DNA of 64,000 nt from Pontibacter sp. G13 (GTDB lineage: Bacteria > Bacteroidota > Bacteroidia > J057): contig NZ_CP134696.1 in assembly GCF_031851795.1 (NCBI RefSeq), forward strand, positions 310,001-374,000. The letters are read 5' to 3'. The notes under the pieces are model-generated. The model was not told the origin of the DNA, did no database searches, and worked only from the letters and a program-made list of their open reading frames with translations. Below, piece after piece: positions 63,812-64,000 of the stretch; position 1 is the first letter of the stretch; the number at the start of each line of letters is the position of its first letter. The position numbers and the translations under genes are program-made.

Positions 63812-63813
63812 TG

Positions 63814-64000
63814 CTACCAGCGAGGGGCAATTCCATTGGGCCAAGCATTGGGGATGGTGTCTCCACTTGCTCGATGGTCCGCCCGTTTCTGGCGCCACTC
63901 AGAAGGGGTTTCATGGGGATTCCACCAGATCGGGTCGTCTTCCCAAGTTGTCGCCATGATGGAATCCATCCTCCTCACCACCTCCGGATAGTGCGCCGCC
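63814..64000 (-). CDS. C-terminal fragment, probably sulfatase
   Basis: The minus-strand frame is open from the window edge to a TAG at 63814-63816 (61 residues). AAHYPEVVRRMDSIMATTWE resembles the end of Cys-type sulfatases, where HPEVV opens the last helix, and WWNPHETPSEWRQKRADHRA follows. The catalytic part lies beyond the window, so the call rests on the tail only. Its 3' flank is the repeat pair D and E. Confidence 0.5.
   Translation of the reverse strand, partial: AAHYPEVVRRMDSIMATTWEDDPIWWNPHETPSEWRQKRADHRASGDTIPNAWPNGIAPRW

Overview
The window is chromosomal DNA of a Bacteroidota bacterium, probably a marine or saprospira/cytophaga-like polysaccharide degrader; genus cannot be told from sequence alone. 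The signs are a SusC/SusD pair, three proteins with type IX secretion (T9SS) sorting tails, CRTAC1-type FG-GAP/ASPIC-UnbV lipoproteins, a TPR-LuxR membrane regulator, many Cys-type sulfatases, and an almost complete lack of strong Shine-Dalgarno sites. Base composition is moderately GC-rich and even, apart from an AT-rich patch around 8.8-9.8 kb. No rRNA, tRNA, CRISPR array or complete insertion sequence was seen.

Layout. 1-4.0 kb: a partial DinB-like gene divergent from an HxlR regulator, then a GyrI-like domain protein, an outer-membrane protein and a GIY-YIG-like protein. 4.4-8.8 kb: a secreted GH2 enzyme and a sulfatase. 8.8-15.1 kb: an AT-rich HNH endonuclease gene, a lipoprotein serine hydrolase, several small stress- or metabolism-type proteins, a gene remnant and a GH117-like lipoprotein. 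15.1-20.0 kb: uncharacterised envelope proteins, including a membrane HELGH protein with TPRs. 20.0-36.1 kb, almost all on the minus strand: a TPR-LuxR regulator, a sugar-porter MFS, SusC, SusD, two FG-GAP/ASPIC-UnbV lipoproteins and a multiheme cytochrome-TPR membrane protein. 36.4-38.1 kb: a PNPOx-like protein and a secreted amidohydrolase.

38.6-51.1 kb is an L-arabinose region. A minus-strand operon araB-araD-araA-galM is divergent from a secreted DUF5060-type glycosidase, a Kelch-GH43 fusion and a lipoprotein sulfatase. 51.7-59.8 kb holds three large T9SS cargo proteins: a nucleoside-hydrolase-like, a beta-helix and a sulfatase catalytic domain, each followed by the same Fn3-Fn3-CBM6-sorting-tail chassis. 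59.9-64.0 kb has a small membrane protein, a TonB-receptor-like beta-barrel and the tail of another sulfatase-like gene.

Taken together, the secreted glycosidases and sulfatases, the SusCD and MFS transporters and the complete arabinose-to-xylulose-5-phosphate route point to use of a sulfated, arabinose-containing polysaccharide such as a green-algal sulfated arabinan or arabinogalactan. This is inference.

The least expected structure is an intergenic element of about 190-210 bp present in four full copies and one partial copy. It has conserved ends (GGGCGT at one, AGCCGCAC at the other) and internal hairpins whose arms differ between copies but stay complementary, which suggests a structured RNA or terminator-like mobile repeat.
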